Source of the DNA: a bacterium
GTDB lineage: Bacteria; Gemmatimonadota; Gemmatimonadetes; Gemmatimonadales; Gemmatimonadaceae
Length of the DNA: 15,563 nt
Assembly (NCBI GenBank): GCA_021802745.1
Contig: JAJZRK010000061.1
Coordinates: 1 to 15,563 of the forward strand
Reading direction: 5' to 3'
Under the pieces are notes generated by a model that did not search any database, had not been told where the DNA came from, and saw only the letters and a list, made by a program, of their open reading frames with translations. The translations under genes and the position numbers were made by a program. Shown piece after piece: positions 13,381 to 15,563 of the stretch. Each line of letters begins with the position of its first letter. Position 1 is the first letter of the stretch.

Positions 13381-15309
13381 ATGACAGATCAGCCCGGCGC
13401 CCCTAAACCGATTGACGCCGTCACCACACCGGCGGGAATTCTCACGACCTGCCCGCAGTGCGGGGTGACGCTCGATGCGCTCACCACGTCGTGTGGGCGA
13501 TGTGGGGCCGTCATCACCGGCGGCGGCAATGCGGGCGAACGGGCGGAGCGGCTGCGCCACCGTCTGCAGGCGCAAATCGGATCGGCGTATCAGCTGGGCG
13601 CACTGATCGGACGCGGCGGCATGGGAATCGTCTTCCGCGCGAAGGAAGTGGCGCTCGACCGTGAAGTCGCGCTCAAGGTGCTGGCCTTCGACGCCCTCCT
13701 GAATCCCGAGGCGTTCGAGCGCTTCGAGCGCGAGGCGCGGCTTGCGGCGCGACTCGATCACCCGAACATCGTGCCGATCTTTGCCGTCGGGCATGGCAAT
13801 GGGGCGGCGTACTATACGATGCGCTTCGTGCGCGGTGGCAGCCTCGAGGCGCGGATCGCCGAACACGGCGCGCTCGAGTACCACGACGCCATGCGGCTGC
13901 TCGGCGAAGTGGCCGCCGCGCTCGACTACGCCCACGCGCAGGGCATCGTGCACCGCGACATCAAGCCGGCGAACATCCTCCTGTCCGAGGGCGGCCATGC
14001 GATGGTCGCGGACTTCGGCATCGCCCGCGCGTTCACGGGCGATGCGGTGACCTCGACGTCCGGCTCGCATACCGGCGTCGTGGGATCGCCGGCCTACATG
14101 GCGCCTGAGCAGTGGCGCGGCGACAAGCCGGATGGCCGCGCCGACCAGTATGCGCTGGGTGTGCTGGCGTTCGAGATGCTGAGCGGGGTGCGTCCGTTCC
14201 GGGACGTCTCGATGCAGGAGCTGCTGCGCATGCACCTGAACGAGAAACCGCCGTCACTCGACACGGTGCGCAAGGACCTGCCGCCGCGCGTGGGGGCGGC
14301 GATTCGCCGCGCGATGGCTAAGGAGCCGGCTGATCGCTTTCCGAGCACGTCGGCGTTCGTCGCCGCGCTCGCCGGCACGGGTGCGGTGGGCGAGTCGCCG
14401 CGACCCGGCGCGCCGCACACGGTGCATTCGGCGTCGCCGGCGGCGCATCGCGGGCGCCAGTGGATTGGCAACGGGCTCGCGGCGATCATGGTGCTGACGG
14501 CGGTGGCATTCGGCCTGAACGCCTGGCGGACCTCCCGCAACGCGGCACCGGCGCCTGTGGCGGCGCCGGCCGCCGACACGCTCGCCGAGCGTCTCGCGCG
14601 TGAACTCGAGGAGACACGCAAGATTGCGCTCGATGCACAGCGGCGCGCCGAGCGGGCCGAGGCGGAGCAGCGCGAGCTCGTGCAGGCGCAGGCGAGGCCG
14701 CAAGAGCCCGCGCCCGCCGCGGCGGCCAATGGCCACGTCGAGGTGATGGTGCGCGGCGGCGCCCCGCGCCTGCTCGTGGACGGCAAGGAGAGCGCCGGCA
14801 CCACCCCGGCGATCATCGAGGTGCCGACCGGACGCCATATCATCCGCGTGGAGCAGATGGGCCGGCGATATCAGCCGTCGCAGTACGTCATTGACGTCGG
14901 CCAGGGCGACACGTCCCGGCTGTGGTTTGCCGACGCCCGTGCGCTGAGCCGCGAGTATCCGCAGGGCGCGCCGCCGCCGCCAATGCCGGGGCAGTCGCCG
15001 GTTCGCTTCCCGCGGTCGCGCCTCGCCGACAGCATTGCGAAGACCACACAGGCAGCAATCAGCGCCGCGGGCGCCGGGGCGGGGCCCTCGGTCAGCGAGA
15101 CCTGGACGGGCGGGGAGCAGAATCCATTCCTGCTGCCGGCGCGCATCTGGCTGAACCTGTCGCCGCAGGAACGGCAGACGCTGCACGCCCGCTGGCGCCG
15201 CATGACGCCCGAGCAGCAGCGCCGCGCCATCCGGGAGATCCAGCAGCGCGACTCGGCGCTGACGCGCTTTCAGCGCCGGCAGACGCAGCCGCGGCCGCCG
15301 ACGCCCTAA
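13381..15309 (+). CDS. Membrane Ser/Thr protein kinase with zinc ribbon, PEGA and C-terminal helical domain
   Basis: A 642-residue Hanks-type kinase. Domains in order: an N-terminal zinc ribbon with C24, C27, C38 and C41 (CPQCG...CGRCG); the kinase domain about 68-330 with glycine loop GRGGMG (77-82), ATP lysine K99, helix-C E118, HRDIKPAN with catalytic D193, DFG (211-213) and APE (241-243); one membrane helix (about 362-380); a charged coiled coil (about 400-440); a PEGA domain (about 451-510, GAPRLLVDGKESAGTTP); a Pro/Ala linker; and a helical tail (about 586-625, LSPQERQTLHARWRRMTPEQQ) like DUF3106. All catalytic residues are present, so it should be active. The kinase would face the cytoplasm and PEGA plus tail the periplasm. 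The ATG has only a weak ribosome site. Substrates are unknown. Confidence 0.94.
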   Translation: MTDQPGAPKPIDAVTTPAGILTTCPQCGVTLDALTTSCGRCGAVITGGGNAGERAERLRHRLQAQIGSAYQLGALIGRGGMGIVFRAKEVALDREVALKVLAFDALLNPEAFERFEREARLAARLDHPNIVPIFAVGHGNGAAYYTMRFVRGGSLEARIAEHGALEYHDAMRLLGEVAAALDYAHAQGIVHRDIKPANILLSEGGHAMVADFGIARAFTGDAVTSTSGSHTGVVGSPAYMAPEQWRGDKPDGRADQYALGVLAFEMLSGVRPFRDVSMQELLRMHLNEKPPSLDTVRKDLPPRVGAAIRRAMAKEPADRFPSTSAFVAALAGTGAVGESPRPGAPHTVHSASPAAHRGRQWIGNGLAAIMVLTAVAFGLNAWRTSRNAAPAPVAAPAADTLAERLARELEETRKIALDAQRRAERAEAEQRELVQAQARPQEPAPAAAANGHVEVMVRGGAPRLLVDGKESAGTTPAIIEVPTGRHIIRVEQMGRRYQPSQYVIDVGQGDTSRLWFADARALSREYPQGAPPPPMPGQSPVRFPRSRLADSIAKTTQAAISAAGAGAGPSVSETWTGGEQNPFLLPARIWLNLSPQERQTLHARWRRMTPEQQRRAIREIQQRDSALTRFQRRQTQPRPPTP

Positions 15310-15337
15310 CCGACGAGCACGCGGGCGGGAGAAGCAG

Positions 15338-15447
15338 GACAACAGAGAGACAACAGAGAAACAACAGAAAAACAACAGAGAGACAACAGAGGGGTCGCGC
15401 TCTGTTGTCTCTCTGTTGTCTCTCTGTTGTCTCTCTGTTGTTTCTCT
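15338..15447. repeat. Inverted 11-bp repeat arrays between the convergent kinase and aconitase genes
   Basis: Five units of the GACAACAGAGA type (15338-15392) are followed by a 7-base spacer (GGTCGCG) and then four units of the reverse-complement type CTCTGTTGTCT plus a partial (15400-15447). The second block runs into the aconitase stop codon (15446-15448); the first starts 28 bases past the kinase stop. The two blocks can pair almost throughout into a hairpin of nearly 50 bp. It is the same repeat as at 40-90 and 2858-2989. Convergent position suggests bidirectional termination, which is inferred. Confidence 0.9.
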
Positions 15448-15563
15448 ACTTCGCCAGGTTTCTCAGCACATACGGCAATATCCCGCCGTGTTTGTAGTAG
15501 TTCATCTCTTCCGGCGTGTCAATCCGGCTGCGCACCTGGAACGACTTCACCGCGCCATCTGCG
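15446..15563 (-). CDS. acnA: Aconitate hydratase, C-terminal fragment (cut by window end)
   Basis: The last 38 codons and the TAG stop of a minus-strand gene that continues past the right edge. The end matches the C-terminus of AcnA/IRP1-type aconitases: SRIDTPEEMNYYKHGGILPY followed by VLRNLAK. The enzyme interconverts citrate and isocitrate in the citric acid cycle using a 4Fe-4S cluster; none of the cluster cysteines is in view. The stop codon overlaps the last bases of the inverted 11-bp array. The tail is short, but the RIDTP...YYKHGGILPYVLR pattern is distinctive. Confidence 0.85.
   Translation of the reverse strand, partial: ADGAVKSFQVRSRIDTPEEMNYYKHGGILPYVLRNLAK

Noticed and set aside
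13240..14235. Long open frame on the minus strand opposite the kinase (331 codons)
   Set aside because: His/Arg-rich composition with no domain, fully antisense to the kinase; a shadow frame of GC-rich coding sequence.

Overview
The window is GC-rich and comes from a Gram-negative bacterium: it carries a TonB-dependent outer-membrane receptor and several exported proteins. The TonB receptor with a carboxypeptidase-regulatory-like N-terminus, the zinc-ribbon/PEGA Ser/Thr kinase and the Burkholderia-type QueE would fit Gemmatimonadota. That placement is an inference from gene style, not proof. Nearly all genes lie on the minus strand; only a small unknown protein and the kinase (12931-15309) are on plus.

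Layout from left to right: an 11-bp tandem repeat array with a hairpin (1-90); an ABC exporter translationally coupled to a glycerophosphodiester phosphodiesterase (93-2707); a G-rich leader and a 12-unit 11-bp array (2708-2989); a 930-residue TonB-dependent receptor (2996-5788); an exported NlpC/P60 peptidase with its own intrinsic terminator (5956-6566); a tight minus-strand cluster aguB-aguA-queC-queE-queD (10493 down to 6685); a 120-bp imperfect palindrome (10543-10662); a glycerate 2-kinase (10676-12016); an exported peroxiredoxin (12239-12820); the divergent unknown protein and the kinase; an inverted 11-bp array; and the C-terminus of an aconitase (15446-15563).

The agu-que cluster joins putrescine synthesis from agmatine (AguA, AguB) to three steps of preQ0/queuosine synthesis (QueD, QueE, QueC). 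The QueD copy lacks the usual first zinc-binding histidine.

The most striking observation is the peroxiredoxin. Its reading frame is broken only by a TGA at the peroxidatic-cysteine position of the PxxxSxxC motif. A perfect 7-bp stem with an 8-nt loop follows at the distance expected of a bacterial SECIS element. I read it as a selenocysteine peroxiredoxin with no cysteine anywhere in the chain. A second unusual feature is the family of 11-bp arrays. They abut stop codons, always with the same strand in the sense direction, and where genes converge they face each other and make very large hairpins.
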